This document shows positions 1 to 9,490 of a stretch of DNA of 64,000 bases, in pieces. Position 1 is the stretch's first letter. Each line of letters begins with the position of its first letter. This DNA is from Altererythrobacter epoxidivorans. GTDB lineage: Bacteria > Pseudomonadota > Alphaproteobacteria > Sphingomonadales > Sphingomonadaceae. The stretch is from NCBI RefSeq assembly GCF_001281485.1, contig NZ_CP012669.1, forward strand, positions 1,488,001-1,552,000, in the 5' to 3' direction. The notes below the pieces were generated by a model, which ran no database searches, was not told the origin of the DNA, and saw only the letters and a program-made list of their open reading frames with translations. Position numbers and translations under genes: made by a program.

Positions 1-690
1 CTGGTCCTGCAGCGCGTCGAAAGTGGCGCGGATCATGTTGTAGGGGTTCGACGTGCCGACCGACTTGGTCACGACGTCTGCAACGCCCAGGCTCTCGAAT
101 ACTGCGCGCATCGGACCACCGGCGATGATGCCAGTACCCGGAGGCGCCGTACGGACGGTCACCTTGCCGGCACCGAAACGGCCATTGCCGTCGTGGTGCA
201 GCGTGCGACCTTCCTTGAGCGGAACGCGGATCATCTTCTTGCGAGCCGAAGCGGTAGCCTTGGTGATGGCTTCCGGCACTTCGCGTGCCTTGCCATGACC
301 GAAGCCGACGCGGCCCGAACCGTCGCCCACGACGACCAGTGCAGCAAACCCGAAGCGCTTACCGCCCTTAACGGTCTTCGAAACGCGGTTGATGTGAACC
401 AGCTTTTCGATGATGCCGTCGTCTTCTTCCTCGCGGCGGTTGCCACGACGATCGTCGCGACCACGGCCACGACCGCGACCACCGTCACGACCGCCATCAC
501 GGCCACCACGACCACCACGGCCCTGGCGTTCCTGCGGCTGGCCTTCGGCGCCCTGTGCAGGCGACTGGTTGTCAGCAGCTTCCGACGGAGTGTCCGCAAC
601 TGCGGGCTCTTCGTGAGTTACGGCGTGTTCGGTTTCAGCCGTCACGACCTTCTCCTCGGTGTTTTCGGTCTTGTTCTCGTCAGCCATCAT
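1..690 (-). CDS. rpsE: 30S ribosomal protein S5 (C-terminus cut by window edge)
   Basis: S5 lies at the back of the 30S subunit near the mRNA entry channel and affects decoding accuracy. About 230 codons are visible; the last few residues lie outside the window. The conserved core starts near residue 90 with [18 protein letters not shown] and continues through the glycine-rich [20 protein letters not shown] loop. Before it is an unusual 90-residue extension: residues 1-50 are acidic and Ala/Glu-rich, and residues 54-84 are an Arg/Gly tract with repeated RGG and RGR units. There are two adjacent ATG codons; the first overlaps the rplR stop as TGATG, implying translational coupling. The start could equally be at 687. 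Confidence 0.97.
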   Translation of the reverse strand, partial: MMADENKTENTEEKVVTAETEHAVTHEEPAVADTPSEAADNQSPAQGAEGQPQERQGRGGRGGRDGGRDGGRGRGRGRDDRRGNRREEEDDGIIEKLVHINRVSKTVKGGKRFGFAALVVVGDGSGRVGFGHGKAREVPEAITKATASARKKMIRVPLKEGRTLHHDGNGRFGAGKVTVRTAPPGTGIIAGGPMRAVFESLGVADVVTKSVGTSNPYNMIRATFDALQDQ

Positions 691-1034
691 CAGAACTCCA
701 GCCCGCCTTCGCGAGCGGCATCGGCCAGCGCCTTGACGCGGCCATGGAACAGGAACCCGCCGCGATCGAACACGACAGTGGTCACGCCAGCCTTCTTGGC
801 GGCAGCGGCGATGTCCTTGCCGACCTGCTTGGCAGCATCGACATTGGCACCCGAGCTCTTGCCACCGAGCGTCGAGGCAGCGGCCACGGTGCGGCCATCC
901 TTGTCGTCGATGATCTGGGCATAGATGTGCTTGCCGGTGCGGTGCACCGACAGGCGAGGACGGTCGCCGGCACGGCTGCGGAGAGCGGTGCGTACGCGGC
1001 GACGGCGGCGTTCAAAGAGAGAAAGCTTAGCCAT
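690..1034 (-). CDS. rplR: 50S ribosomal protein L18
   Basis: L18 binds 5S rRNA and helps seat it in the central protuberance. The 114-residue product starts [16 protein letters not shown] and ends in the family-typical [13 protein letters not shown]. The frame is open further upstream, but that would run into rplF; the ATG at 1034 follows the rplF stop by one base and fits the family length. Confidence 0.98.
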   Translation of the reverse strand: MAKLSLFERRRRRVRTALRSRAGDRPRLSVHRTGKHIYAQIIDDKDGRTVAAASTLGGKSSGANVDAAKQVGKDIAAAAKKAGVTTVVFDRGGFLFHGRVKALADAAREGGLEF

Positions 1035-1035
1035 C

Positions 1036-1569
1036 TTACTTCTTCTTCCCTTCCTTGCGGAAGATATATTCGCCGCGGTACTTGATGCCCTTGCCCTTGT
1101 AAGGCTCGGGCTTGCGCCAGCGGCGGACTTCGGCAGCAAACTGGCCGACGGCCTGCTTGTCGATGCCCGAAATTTCCACGGTGGTCTGGTCGGGGGTCTT
1201 CACTTCGAGACCTTCCGGCACAGCGAGATCGACGTCATGGCTGTAGCCGAGCTGCAGCTTCAGGGTCTTGCCCTGCGACGAGGCGCGGTAACCGACGCCG
1301 GTAATCTCGAGAACCTTGGTGAAACCTTCGGTCACGCCTTCGACGAGGTTCGACACGAGCGTGCGCTGCATGCCCCAGTAGGCGCGAGCCTGCTTGGTGT
1401 CGTTGGCCGGCTTGACCTGGATTTCCTCGCCTTCGACCTTGTAGTCGATCAGGTCGGAAAGGCCCATCGAAAGGGTGCCCTTGGGCCCCTTAACGGTCAG
1501 CTTGCCTTCTTCGATATTGGCGGTGACCCCGCTGGGGATCGCCACCGGCTTCTTGCCAATGCGGCTCAT
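1036..1569 (-). CDS. rplF: 50S ribosomal protein L6
   Basis: L6 has two related domains and contacts the sarcin-ricin loop region used by translation GTPases. The 177-residue product begins [12 protein letters not shown] and ends with the conserved [20 protein letters not shown] tail. Its ATG overlaps the rpsH stop (TGATG), so translation is probably coupled. Confidence 0.99.
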   Translation of the reverse strand: MSRIGKKPVAIPSGVTANIEEGKLTVKGPKGTLSMGLSDLIDYKVEGEEIQVKPANDTKQARAYWGMQRTLVSNLVEGVTEGFTKVLEITGVGYRASSQGKTLKLQLGYSHDVDLAVPEGLEVKTPDQTTVEISGIDKQAVGQFAAEVRRWRKPEPYKGKGIKYRGEYIFRKEGKKK

Positions 1570-1964
1570 CAGAACACCTCCGCCAGCACTTCGCCGCCGA
1601 CGTTTTGCGAACGGGCTTCCGCATCGGAAAGCACGCCGCGCGGCGTCGAGACGATGGTGATGCCGAGGCCGTTGCGGACGGTCGGAAGTTCTTTCGAACC
1701 CGAATAGATCCGGCGGCCGGGCTTGGAGACGCGAGCGACGTGCTTGATTGCAGGTTCGCCCTCGAAATACTTCAGTTCGATCCGCAGCGCCGGGTGCTTG
1801 CCCGAAGCGTCTTCGCTGTAGCCACGGATATAGCCTTCGCGCGTCAGCACTTCGAGAACGTTGGCACGCAGCTTGGATGCGGGCGAAAGGACGGAGTCCT
1901 TCTTCGCCTGCTGGCCGTTGCGGATGCGGGTGAGCATATCACCCAGGGGATCGGTCATTGCCAT
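1569..1964 (-). CDS. rpsH: 30S ribosomal protein S8
   Basis: S8 binds helix 21 of 16S rRNA and, in E. coli, represses spc operon translation by binding near the L5 start. The 131-residue product starts [18 protein letters not shown] and has the usual C-terminal [16 protein letters not shown] block. It lies 11 bases after rpsN and overlaps rplF by one base. Confidence 0.99.
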   Translation of the reverse strand: MAMTDPLGDMLTRIRNGQQAKKDSVLSPASKLRANVLEVLTREGYIRGYSEDASGKHPALRIELKYFEGEPAIKHVARVSKPGRRIYSGSKELPTVRNGLGITIVSTPRGVLSDAEARSQNVGGEVLAEVF

Positions 1965-1975
1965 TGTCTAGATCC

Positions 1976-2281
1976 TCACCAGCTCGACTTGGTCAGGCCC
2001 GGAATCAGGCCCTTGTTGCCGAGGTCGCGCAGCTCGATACGGTTGATGCCGAACTTGCGGTAATAGCCGCGCGGGCGGCCGGTGGTGGCGCAGCGGTTGC
2101 GAACCCGGGTCGGGTTAGCATTGCGCGGGATTTCCGCCATCTTCAGGCGCGCGATGAGACGTTCGCTCTCGTCGAGCGATTCATCGTCCGCAATCGCCTT
2201 CAGCTTGGCGTACTTGTTTGCGTACTTCTGAACGAGCTTCTTGCGACGCTCGTTTTTGTTAATGGAACTCAGTTTCGCCAT
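1976..2281 (-). CDS. rpsN: 30S ribosomal protein S14, zinc-independent type
   Basis: S14 assembles late into the 30S head. The 101-residue product is the long form; its C-terminal [18 protein letters not shown] segment has one cysteine rather than the four of zinc-ribbon S14, so it should not need zinc. It starts [15 protein letters not shown]. It lies between rplE and rpsH in the spc order. Confidence 0.99.
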   Translation of the reverse strand: MAKLSSINKNERRKKLVQKYANKYAKLKAIADDESLDESERLIARLKMAEIPRNANPTRVRNRCATTGRPRGYYRKFGINRIELRDLGNKGLIPGLTKSSW

Positions 2282-2307
2282 GGACTTAAGCTCTCCTGGT
2301 CAGCGGC

Positions 2308-2886
2308 TCACGCCGCCTCCTTTTCAGCGGCTTCTGCAGCCGGGAACGGGAAGCCGAACAGCTTGAGCAGTTCGCGTGCTTCGTCGTCGGTTTTAGCGGT
2401 GGTGGTGACGATGATATCCATGCCACGCACCTTCTCGATCTGATCGTAGCTGATCTCGGGGAACACGATCTGTTCCTTGAGACCCATCGCATAGTTGCCA
2501 CGGCCGTCGAACGACTTTGCGTTCAGACCACGGAAGTCGCGGATACGCGGCATTGCGACGGTTACGAGACGATCGAGGAATTCGAACATGCGGTCACGGC
2601 GCAGGGTAACCTTGCAACCGATCGGCATACCTTCGCGCAGCTTGAACTGTGCGATGGATTTCTTGGCCTTGGTGATGACCGGCTTCTGGCCGGCGATCAG
2701 TGCCATTTCCTCAGCAGCCGTCTGGACCTTCTTCTTGTCCTGGCTGGCTTCGCCCACACCCATGTTGAGCGTGATCTTTTCGAGCTTCGGAACTTCGAGG
2801 CGATTCTTGTAACCGAACTTCTCGGTCATCGCCTTGACGATCTCGTCCTCGTACTTCTTCTTCAGGCGGGGGGTATAATCAGCCAT
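2308..2886 (-). CDS. rplE: 50S ribosomal protein L5
   Basis: L5 binds 5S rRNA and forms bridge B1b with the 30S head. The 192-residue product shows [14 protein letters not shown] and the C-terminal [20 protein letters not shown] motif. A short Ala/Glu-rich tail ([10 protein letters not shown]) follows. Its start overlaps the end of rplX by 8 bases, which suggests coupled translation. Confidence 0.99.
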   Translation of the reverse strand: MADYTPRLKKKYEDEIVKAMTEKFGYKNRLEVPKLEKITLNMGVGEASQDKKKVQTAAEEMALIAGQKPVITKAKKSIAQFKLREGMPIGCKVTLRRDRMFEFLDRLVTVAMPRIRDFRGLNAKSFDGRGNYAMGLKEQIVFPEISYDQIEKVRGMDIIVTTTAKTDDEARELLKLFGFPFPAAEAAEKEAA

Positions 2887-3199
2887 CGATGGTCTCCCCG
2901 GACTTTACGGCCACGCGCACCTTCTTGCCGTCCTTCTCTTCGAAACGGACGCGGGTGGGCTTGCCGGTTTTGGGATCGGCCACGGCAACCTTGCCGAGCG
3001 GCATGGGCGCTGCGAAGCGCTCGATACCACCCTGCGGGTTCACCTGGCTCGGCTTGCGGTGACGGGTCGCGACGTTGACGCCTTCGACGATGACCTTGCC
3101 TTCTTTCGGCATGACCTTCGTGACGGTGCCGGTCTGGCCCTTGTCCTTGCCGGACAGAACGACGACATTGTCACCCTTCTTGATCTTAGCGGATGCCAT
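2879..3199 (-). CDS. rplX: 50S ribosomal protein L24
   Basis: L24 is an assembly initiator that binds the 5' end of 23S rRNA. The 106-residue product carries the KOW motif near residues 7-30 ([17 protein letters not shown]). It starts [10 protein letters not shown], one base after the rplN stop region, and ends overlapping rplE. Confidence 0.99.
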   Translation of the reverse strand: MASAKIKKGDNVVVLSGKDKGQTGTVTKVMPKEGKVIVEGVNVATRHRKPSQVNPQGGIERFAAPMPLGKVAVADPKTGKPTRVRFEEKDGKKVRVAVKSGETIDG

Positions 3200-3200
3200 T

Positions 3201-3569
3201 TTAGAGCACCTCCGGAGCGAGCGAGATGATCTTCATGAAGCCGCGGCCGCGAAGTTCGCGAACCACCGGGCCGAAGATACGGGTGCCGATCGGTTCTTCG
3301 TTCTTGTTGACGAGAACTGCGGCATTGCTGTCGAAGCGGATCACGCTGCCATCGGGACGACGGACGTCCTTCTTGGTGCGCACGATTACCGCACGGTGCA
3401 CGTCACCCTTTTTAACGCGGGCACGCGGCTGGGCTTCCTTGACGGAAACCACGATCACGTCGCCGACGGACGCGGTACGACGCTTCGAGCCGCCCAGTAC
3501 CTTGATGCACTGGACGCGCTTGGCGCCGCTGTTGTCCGCGACGTCGAGATTGGATTGCATCTGGATCAT
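3201..3569 (-). CDS. rplN: 50S ribosomal protein L14
   Basis: L14 forms part of an intersubunit bridge and the binding site of silencing factor RsfS. The 122-residue product begins with the nearly invariant [18 protein letters not shown], which fixes the start, and ends [15 protein letters not shown] 59-base spacer separates it from rpsQ. Confidence 0.99.
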   Translation of the reverse strand: MIQMQSNLDVADNSGAKRVQCIKVLGGSKRRTASVGDVIVVSVKEAQPRARVKKGDVHRAVIVRTKKDVRRPDGSVIRFDSNAAVLVNKNEEPIGTRIFGPVVRELRGRGFMKIISLAPEVL

Positions 3570-3628
3570 CGATCCGGTTCCTTCTCACTGGCTTGCCGGA
3601 ACACGTCCGGCAGTTCCTAACGTCTAAA

Positions 3629-3919
3629 TCAGTTACCTGCGGCTTCGACTTCGAGGTCGGCTTCCACCGCCTGCGTGCCGCCTGCCGTGACCCGGTCCTT
3701 CACGGCCCAGGTCTTGGTCTTCGAAATCGGCTTGGTCTCTTCGATACGGACCACGTCGCCGATTGCGTATTCGTTGTTCTCGTCGTGAGCGTGATACTTC
3801 TTCGAACGACGGATGATCTTCCCGTAGAGCGGGTGCTTCACCTTGCGTTCGACCTTCACGGTCACGGTCTTGTCGGTCTTGTCGGAGGTGACAGTCCCAA
3901 CGAGGATGCGCTTAGGCAT
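3629..3919 (-). CDS. rpsQ: 30S ribosomal protein S17
   Basis: S17 is an OB-fold primary binder of the 16S 5' domain. The 96-residue product starts [19 protein letters not shown] and has the [20 protein letters not shown] block. A 15-residue acidic C-terminal tail extends past the usual end ([11 protein letters not shown]). Confidence 0.99.
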   Translation of the reverse strand: MPKRILVGTVTSDKTDKTVTVKVERKVKHPLYGKIIRRSKKYHAHDENNEYAIGDVVRIEETKPISKTKTWAVKDRVTAGGTQAVEADLEVEAAGN

Positions 3920-3930
3920 TGTCTAGCTCC

Positions 3931-4149
3931 TCAAGCCTTGGCAGCGGCAGATGCCGCGCGTTCGTTCTGCAGCGTCTTGATCTTGGCGATGGTGCGGCGG
4001 ACTTCACGAACCCGGGCCGGAGCCTCGAGCTGGTTGGTCGCGGCCTGGAAGCGCAGGTTGAACTGTTCACGCTTCAGTTCGACGAGATCAGCTGCGAGCT
4101 GGTCGTCGCTCTTGGCGCGCATGTCTTCAATGACGGTCTTGTCGGCCAT
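3931..4149 (-). CDS. rpmC: 50S ribosomal protein L29
   Basis: L29 is a small helical hairpin protein near the polypeptide exit that contributes to the SRP and trigger factor docking area. The 72-residue product includes [18 protein letters not shown] and [12 protein letters not shown], the two helices of the family. Its start overlaps the rplP stop by one base. Confidence 0.98.
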   Translation of the reverse strand: MADKTVIEDMRAKSDDQLAADLVELKREQFNLRFQAATNQLEAPARVREVRRTIAKIKTLQNERAASAAAKA

Positions 4150-4583
4150 TATTCGCCTCCCAGGTGCGAGGTGTCGCCGAGACGGGCAACGACCTTGGTC
4201 TTGATCGGAAGCTTCATCGCGGCGCGGCTGAAAGCCTCTGCAGCGAGCGGACCGGCAACGCCGTCGAGTTCGAACAGGATGCGGCCCGGCTTGACGCGAG
4301 CAGCCCAGTATTCGACCGAGCCCTTACCCTTACCCTGACGGACTTCGGCAGGCTTCTTCGACACCGGAACGTCGGGGAATACGCGGATCCACAAACGTCC
4401 CTGACGCTTGATGTGACGCGTGATCGCACGACGTGCAGCTTCGATCTGGCGAGCGGTGATACGCTCGGGTTCCATCGCCTTCAGGCCGTAAGACCCGAAA
4501 TTCAGCGTGGTGCCGCCCTTGGCGTTGCCATGGATCTTGCCCTTGAACGCCTTGCGGTACTTGGTTTTCTTCGGTTGCAGCAT
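4149..4583 (-). CDS. rplP: 50S ribosomal protein L16
   Basis: L16 sits by the peptidyl transferase centre and A-site tRNA elbow. The 144-residue product begins [19 protein letters not shown] and contains the [20 protein letters not shown] segment. It includes the Arg of the [16 protein letters not shown] loop that is hydroxylated by YcfD in some bacteria; hydroxylation here is not shown by the sequence. Confidence 0.99.
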   Translation of the reverse strand: MLQPKKTKYRKAFKGKIHGNAKGGTTLNFGSYGLKAMEPERITARQIEAARRAITRHIKRQGRLWIRVFPDVPVSKKPAEVRQGKGKGSVEYWAARVKPGRILFELDGVAGPLAAEAFSRAAMKLPIKTKVVARLGDTSHLGGE

Positions 4584-4604
4584 TTTCTCTACCTATCGAA
4601 GCAA

Positions 4605-5300
4605 TCAGCGGGCCGGACGGACGCCGGAAGTCTGCGCTTCCATCATCAGGCGGTCCTGCGCGGTCGGATCGTGAGCGAGGATCTCGCCCTTGAAGATCCA
4701 GACCTTGATGCCGATGATGCCGTACGCGGTGAGCGCTTCGGCTTCGGCATAGTCGACGTTGGCGCGCAGGGTGTGCAGTGGCACACGACCTTCACGGTAC
4801 CATTCGACGCGCGCGATTTCTGCGCCGCCCAGACGGCCGCCGCAAGTGATCTTGATGCCTTCCGCACCCAGACGCAGAGCCGACTGAACGGCACGCTTCA
4901 TGGCACGACGGAAAGCGACGCGACGGATCAGCTGGTCGGCAACACCCTGTGCGACGAGCTTGGCATCGATTTCCGGCTTGCGGATTTCGACGATGTTCAG
5001 CTTCACTTCGCTTTCGGTCATCGCCGACAGCTTGGAGCGCAGCTTTTCGATGTCTGCACCCTTCTTGCCGATGATGACGCCCGGGCGAGCCGCGTAGATC
5101 GAGATGCGGCACAGCTTGGCCGGACGCTCGATCACAACCTTCGAGATGGCTGCCTGCGGCAGTGCCTCGATGATGTACTTGCGGATCTCGATGTCTTCCT
5201 TGAGCAGCTTGGCATAGTCACGCCCTTCGGCGTACCAGCGGCTGTCCCAGGTACGGTTGATCTGCAGGCGCAGACCGATCGGATTGCTCTTCTGACCCAT
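4605..5300 (-). CDS. rpsC: 30S ribosomal protein S3
   Basis: S3 forms the mRNA entry helicase with S4 and S5. The 231-residue product starts [18 protein letters not shown]; an open extension upstream would overlap rplV, so the ATG at 5300 is chosen. The KH domain shows the [10 protein letters not shown] loop (GxxG type) near residue 90. Confidence 0.99.
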   Translation of the reverse strand: MGQKSNPIGLRLQINRTWDSRWYAEGRDYAKLLKEDIEIRKYIIEALPQAAISKVVIERPAKLCRISIYAARPGVIIGKKGADIEKLRSKLSAMTESEVKLNIVEIRKPEIDAKLVAQGVADQLIRRVAFRRAMKRAVQSALRLGAEGIKITCGGRLGGAEIARVEWYREGRVPLHTLRANVDYAEAEALTAYGIIGIKVWIFKGEILAHDPTAQDRLMMEAQTSGVRPAR

Positions 5301-5301
5301 C

Positions 5302-5679
5302 TTACGCCTCTTCCGTTTCGCGCACGACGATCCGCAGCCGGCTGAACGGCTTAAGGATCCGGGTGGACTTGCCACGGCCGCGGGTGTGGAACCGCTTCAT
5401 GGTGATCGACTTGCCGACCGAAGCTTCCGCCACGACGAGCGAGTCGACGTCCAGGTTGTGGTTGTTTTCCGCATTGGCGATCGCAGAAGCGAGAACCTTG
5501 CTGGCGTCCTTGGCCATCGCCTTCTTGCTGAAAGCGAGGATGTTCATGGCCTCTTCGGCCTTCTTGCCGCGGATCAGCTCTGCAACGAGGTTCAGCTTCT
5601 GTGCGGAACCACGGATGGTGGTGCCGACAGCCAGCGCCTCGTTGTCGCCGACGCGACGGGGTGCCTTAGCCTTGCTCAT
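5302..5679 (-). CDS. rplV: 50S ribosomal protein L22
   Basis: L22 lines the nascent-chain tunnel with an extended beta hairpin; mutations there give macrolide resistance in other bacteria. The 125-residue product ends in the hairpin motif [18 protein letters not shown]. It overlaps the rpsS stop by one base. Confidence 0.99.
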   Translation of the reverse strand: MSKAKAPRRVGDNEALAVGTTIRGSAQKLNLVAELIRGKKAEEAMNILAFSKKAMAKDASKVLASAIANAENNHNLDVDSLVVAEASVGKSITMKRFHTRGRGKSTRILKPFSRLRIVVRETEEA

Positions 5680-5954
5680 TAGCGCTTACCCTTCTTGTCG
5701 GCAGCGTGACCGGGGAAGTTGCGCGTGGGCGCGAACTCGCCGAGCTTGTGGCCGACCATTTCCTCGGAAACCGAGACGGGGATGAACTTCTGCCCGTTGT
5801 AGACGTTGAACGTCAGGCCAACGAACTGCGGAAGGATAGTCGAACGGCGCGACCAGGTTTTGATCGGCTTGTTGCTGTTCGCTTCCTGTGCGTCCTCCGC
5901 CTTCTTGAGAAGGCTGAGTTCGACGAAGGGACCTTTCCAGACGGAACGTGCCAT
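5679..5954 (-). CDS. rpsS: 30S ribosomal protein S19
   Basis: S19 is a 30S head protein that contacts S13 and the intersubunit bridge. The 91-residue product begins [20 protein letters not shown] and ends [21 protein letters not shown], both diagnostic. It lies 6 bases after rplB. Confidence 0.99.
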   Translation of the reverse strand: MARSVWKGPFVELSLLKKAEDAQEANSNKPIKTWSRRSTILPQFVGLTFNVYNGQKFIPVSVSEEMVGHKLGEFAPTRNFPGHAADKKGKR

Positions 5955-5960
5955 CGTGTC

Positions 5961-6797
5961 TTACCTCTTCTTCTTGGCGTGGCGCGAACGGATGATCATC
6001 TTGTCCGTCTGCTTGTTGTTGCGAGTGCGGGCACCCTTGGTCGGCTTGCCCCACGGGGTAACCGGATGACGGCCACCGCTGGTGCGGCCTTCACCACCAC
6101 CGTGCGGGTGGTCGACCGGGTTCTTCGCGACACCGCGGGTGAGCGGCTTGACGCCCATCCAGCGCTTGCGGCCAGCCTTGGCGAAGTTCTGGTTCTGGTT
6201 GTCGGGGTTCGAAACCGCGCCAACCGTGCCCATGCAATCCGCACGAAGGTAACGCTGCTCGCCCGAGTTGAGGCGTGCGATGACCATGCCGCGGTCACGA
6301 CCGACGACCTGGACATACGTACCTGCGCTGCGAGCGATCTGACCGCCCTTGCCCGGCTTCATCTCCACGTTGTGGCAGATGGTGCCGATCGGCATCTGGC
6401 CGAGCAGCATGGCGTTGCCAGGCTTGGTATCGGCCTTCTCGGACGCGACCACAGTATCGCCGACAGCGAGACGCTGCGGGCAAATGATGTAGGCCAGTTC
6501 GCCGTCCTCGTACTTGAGCAGGGCGATGAACGCAGTGCGGTTCGGATCGTATTCGATACGCTCGACGGTCGCGGGGACATCCCACTTGCGACGCTTGAAG
6601 TCGATGTAACGATACTTCTGCTTGTGACCGCCAGCCATGCCGCGCGAGGTGACATGACCCTTGTTGTTACGACCACCGGTCTTGCGCTTGCCTTCCGTGA
6701 GCGACTTGACCGGCTTGCCCTTCCAGAGGCTGGTCTTGTCGACAAGGATGAGTCCGCGGCGCGCCGGGCTCGTCGGTTTGTAGTTCTTGAGTGCCAT
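5961..6797 (-). CDS. rplB: 50S ribosomal protein L2
   Basis: L2 is needed for subunit association and peptidyl transferase activity. The 278-residue product contains the conserved [18 protein letters not shown] loop with the functional histidine. It starts [20 protein letters not shown], as in other proteobacteria. Confidence 0.99.
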   Translation of the reverse strand: MALKNYKPTSPARRGLILVDKTSLWKGKPVKSLTEGKRKTGGRNNKGHVTSRGMAGGHKQKYRYIDFKRRKWDVPATVERIEYDPNRTAFIALLKYEDGELAYIICPQRLAVGDTVVASEKADTKPGNAMLLGQMPIGTICHNVEMKPGKGGQIARSAGTYVQVVGRDRGMVIARLNSGEQRYLRADCMGTVGAVSNPDNQNQNFAKAGRKRWMGVKPLTRGVAKNPVDHPHGGGEGRTSGGRHPVTPWGKPTKGARTRNNKQTDKMIIRSRHAKKKR

Positions 6798-6811
6798 TTC
6801 TCTCTAGCCCC

Positions 6812-7120
6812 TCAGATACCGCTCGTGATGTCGATCATTTCGCCCTCGGCGAGGGTGACGATCGCTTTCTTCACGTCGGTGCGCTTGTAGGGCTTGCCCT
6901 TCCAGCGCTTGGTCTTGCCTTTGACGACGATCGTATTCACGCCCACGACTTTCTTGTCGTAGATCGCTTCGACCGCTTCCTTGATCTGCGGCTTCGTCGC
7001 ATCGCCTGCCACCTTGAACACAACTGCGTTGTGCTCCGAAGCCATGGTCGACTTCTCGGTGATGTGCGGAGCGAGAATTACGTCATAGTGACGCGCATCG
7101 ATTTCCTGCTTCTTAGCCAT
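6812..7120 (-). CDS. rplW: 50S ribosomal protein L23
   Basis: L23 is the tunnel-exit docking site for trigger factor and SRP. The 102-residue product has the [20 protein letters not shown] opening and the [20 protein letters not shown] loop. Its start overlaps the rplD end by 8 bases. Confidence 0.99.
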   Translation of the reverse strand: MAKKQEIDARHYDVILAPHITEKSTMASEHNAVVFKVAGDATKPQIKEAVEAIYDKKVVGVNTIVVKGKTKRWKGKPYKRTDVKKAIVTLAEGEMIDITSGI

Positions 7121-7736
7121 TGAAGCGCGCCTCCAGCTTTTCGACAGCGTCCTTGGTCAGGACGAGCGTGTCGTGGTTGAGGATGTCGTAGACGTTGGCA
7201 CCCATCGCCGGGAGCACGTTCACGCCCTTGAGGTTGCCGGCAGCCTTCTTGAAGCCGTCGTTCACGCTCTCGCCGTCGATGACCAGGACCTTGCCGCTCC
7301 AACCGTTCTTACCGAAGGTTGCAGCCAGCGCCTTGGTCTTGGCATCCTTGAGCTCGAGGCTGTCGACGACGACGAGACCGTCCTTCGCCTTGCTCGAGAG
7401 AGCCATCTTGAGGCCGAGTGCACGGATCTTCTTGTTCAGCGACTGCTCGAAGTCACGCTTGCGCGCACCGTGAGCCTTACCGCCGCCGATGAAGATCGGA
7501 GCGCCGCGATCGCCGTGACGAGCGCCGCCCGAACCCTTCTGGGCGCCGAACTTCTTGCCGGTGCGGGCAACATCCGAACGCTCGCGCGTGGGACGTGCGG
7601 TGCCGCGGCGGTTTTCGAGCTGCCACGTAACGACGCGGTGCAGGATGTCGGCACGAGGCTCGACACCGAACACGGCATCGTTGAGCTCGATATCGCCCGA
7701 CGCCTTGCCGTCGATTTTCTGGACCTTGACCTTCAC
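7113..7736 (-). CDS. rplD: 50S ribosomal protein L4
   Basis: L4 is a tunnel protein and, in gammaproteobacteria, the autoregulator of the S10 operon by both attenuation and translational repression. The 207-residue product has the [20 protein letters not shown] extended loop. The rpsJ leader upstream (9223-9269) contains an attenuator-like structure that could be its target here, which is inference. Confidence 0.99.
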   Translation of the reverse strand: MKVKVQKIDGKASGDIELNDAVFGVEPRADILHRVVTWQLENRRGTARPTRERSDVARTGKKFGAQKGSGGARHGDRGAPIFIGGGKAHGARKRDFEQSLNKKIRALGLKMALSSKAKDGLVVVDSLELKDAKTKALAATFGKNGWSGKVLVIDGESVNDGFKKAAGNLKGVNVLPAMGANVYDILNHDTLVLTKDAVEKLEARFNG

Positions 7737-7738
7737 GA

Positions 7739-8602
7739 TCAGGACTCCTTGTTTTCATCAGCCGCCGGAGCGTTAGCTTCCGGGGTGTTTTCGGTACCAG
7801 CACCGGCTTCCTGTTCGGCAGCCAACTTAGCCTGCTGCTCGGCCGAAACTTCGGTGTTCACTTCGTGCTCGGCTGCGCTCTCGACGAGGCCGGGTGCGGC
7901 ATCTTCCGAAGCGGTTTCAGCGGCGTTGCGACGAAGCGCGCCGGGGAACGGAGCTTCTTCGGGAAGCGGGAGCTTCACAGCGTCGCGAACCAGCAGCCAA
8001 CCGTTCTTCGAGCCAGGGACAGAGCCCTTCACGAAGATCAGGCCGCGGTCTGCGTCGGTGCGAACCACTTCGAGGTTCTGCTGCGTGCGCTGACGGTCGC
8101 CCATGTGACCAGCCATCTTCTTGTTCTTGAAGACGCGGCCCGGATCCTGGCGGTTACCCGTCGAACCGTGAGCACGGTGGCTGATCGAAACACCGTGGGT
8201 GGCGCGCATACCGCCGAAGCCCCAACGCTTCATGGCGCCGGCAAAGCCCTTACCCTGCGTGTGACCGGTGATGTCGACCTTCTGGCCGGCGATGAAGTGA
8301 TCGGCAGTGATCGTCGCGCCGACGGGAAGGAGACCCCCTTCGTCGTTCACGCGGAATTCCGCGACCTTCATCTTGAGACCAACTTCAGCCTTGGCGAACT
8401 GTTCGCGCTGCGGCTTGTTGACATTCTTCTGCTTGGCTTCGCCAGCGCCGAGCTGGACGGCGAAATAGCCGTCACGGTCAGCCGTGCGCTGCGAAACGAC
8501 CTGGCAGTTTTCCAGCGAAAGAACGGTCACGGGAACGTGACGTCCATCCTCCTGGAACAGGCGGGTCATCCCGACTTTCTTTGCGATAACGCCAGTGCGC
8601 AT
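7739..8602 (-). CDS. rplC: 50S ribosomal protein L3 with acidic C-terminal tail
   Basis: L3 initiates 50S assembly and reaches the peptidyl transferase centre. The protein is 287 residues, longer than the roughly 210-240 usual in proteobacteria. The core begins [16 protein letters not shown] and includes the [22 protein letters not shown] loop near residue 150. The last ~65 residues are a Glu/Ala-rich tail ending [17 protein letters not shown]. The start at 8602 is preferred over an ATG two codons earlier because AGGAG lies 8-9 bases upstream of it. It is separated from rpsJ by an unusually long 251-base spacer. Confidence 0.98.
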   Translation of the reverse strand: MRTGVIAKKVGMTRLFQEDGRHVPVTVLSLENCQVVSQRTADRDGYFAVQLGAGEAKQKNVNKPQREQFAKAEVGLKMKVAEFRVNDEGGLLPVGATITADHFIAGQKVDITGHTQGKGFAGAMKRWGFGGMRATHGVSISHRAHGSTGNRQDPGRVFKNKKMAGHMGDRQRTQQNLEVVRTDADRGLIFVKGSVPGSKNGWLLVRDAVKLPLPEEAPFPGALRRNAAETASEDAAPGLVESAAEHEVNTEVSAEQQAKLAAEQEAGAGTENTPEANAPAADENKES

Positions 8603-8853
8603 CGTCATTACTCCTAAACAGAGGCACACGAGGCCCATCCCCGCGTGCTTGCCAGCCCGAATTTTCGATACGTCGCCCCGTCCGGGCTGAGCGCTTTCCC
8701 AACCTGAGGCCGGGGAAGCTAGACGGGGGACGCAGACCCGGATCAGATCCGGCGGTATCCCAATGTCTTGCCGATCCTGCTGGATCAGCGGGGGCACTGG
8801 AGCCCCGAAACTCTCGATCCGTTTACAGTCCGGACCGAAGGACCTGGCCGAAA
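8603..8853 (-). other. 251-base rpsJ-rplC spacer with inverted repeats
   Basis: No gene is visible. The spacer has an AGCCCG...CGGGCT stem (8654-8688) and a near-perfect palindrome of GATCCGG arms around one base (8738-8752). Most proteobacterial rpsJ-rplC gaps are only tens of bases, so this one may hold a processing or regulatory element. Confidence 0.5.
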
Positions 8854-9165
8854 TTAAGCGAGCTTGATTTCGACGTTCACGCCAGCAGCAAGGTCGAGCT
8901 TCATCAGAGCGTCGACGGTCTGGGCGTTCGGCTGCACGATGTCGAGCAGACGCTTGTAGGTGCGCACCTCGAACTGCTCACGCGACTTCTTGTCGATGTG
9001 CGGACCGCGGTTCACGGTGAACTTCTCGATGCGCGTCGGCATGGGAATGGGGCCACGAATAAGTGCACCCGTGCGGCGGGCGGTTTCTGCGATTTCACCA
9101 GTTGCCTGGTCGAGAACGCGGTGATCGAACGCCTTGAGGCGAATGCGGATATTCTGAGCTTCCAT
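8854..9165 (-). CDS. rpsJ: 30S ribosomal protein S10
   Basis: S10 is a 30S head protein and, as NusE, a transcription antitermination factor bridging RNA polymerase and ribosome. The 103-residue product begins [19 protein letters not shown] and has the [20 protein letters not shown] loop. It is the first gene of the S10-spc operon; a promoter is visible 156 bases upstream. Confidence 0.99.
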   Translation of the reverse strand: MEAQNIRIRLKAFDHRVLDQATGEIAETARRTGALIRGPIPMPTRIEKFTVNRGPHIDKKSREQFEVRTYKRLLDIVQPNAQTVDALMKLDLAAGVNVEIKLA

Positions 9166-9222
9166 AACCTTACCGATGCGAAAGAGCCACGCGAGCCGTT
9201 ATCGTTTCCGTTTCCGACCCGC

Positions 9223-9269
9223 AAAAAAGAAAGGCCCGCCCTAAAGCGCCCGGTTTCCCGGAACGGGCG
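9223..9269 (-). promoter_or_regulatory. Attenuator-like alternative hairpins in the rpsJ leader
   Basis: Reading the minus strand, CGCCCG (9269-9264) can pair either with CGGGCG (9252-9247) or with CGGGC (9238-9234). The second pairing is followed directly by a T-rich run (TTTCTTTTTT, 9232-9223). The two pairings exclude each other, as in transcription attenuators. E. coli S10 operon is attenuated by L4, but the structure there is different; function here is inferred. Confidence 0.35.
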
Positions 9270-9320
9270 ACCTTCCAAAAAATTCCTTGTGGAGGGGACG
9301 AATCCCTTCCTGTGGGCGCG

Positions 9321-9349
9321 CATATACGGGCGACACCCGTATCTGGCAA
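9321..9349 (-). promoter_or_regulatory. Sigma70-type promoter of the rpsJ operon
   Basis: On the minus strand: -35 TTGCCA (9349-9344), a 17-base spacer, -10 TATATG (9326-9321). It lies between the tuf terminator and rpsJ and predicts a leader of about 150 bases. The rest of the 9166-9490 gap is this leader and the terminator; I see no gene in it. Confidence 0.7.
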
Positions 9350-9434
9350 CCCCCGAAATCCGCCAAATACCACTCTGGCGGAATGGGCTGCGACAAACCG
9401 TGCAAAAGCGCGGTTGCGCATCCCGGGAAAGCAA

Positions 9435-9464
9435 GGGCCCGCCCCTCTCTCGAGAGGCAGGCCC
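9435..9464 (-). terminator. Terminator-like hairpin after tuf
   Basis: A GC-rich inverted repeat, GGGCC-N-GCC-CTCT paired with AGAGGC-N-GGCCC around a CTCG loop, begins about 27 bases past the tuf stop. The following minus-strand bases (CTTGCTTTCCC) are only weakly T-rich, so termination may be partial or Rho-aided. Confidence 0.5.
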
Positions 9465-9490
9465 GAACTTTCAAACGCTAGTCGCGAAGA

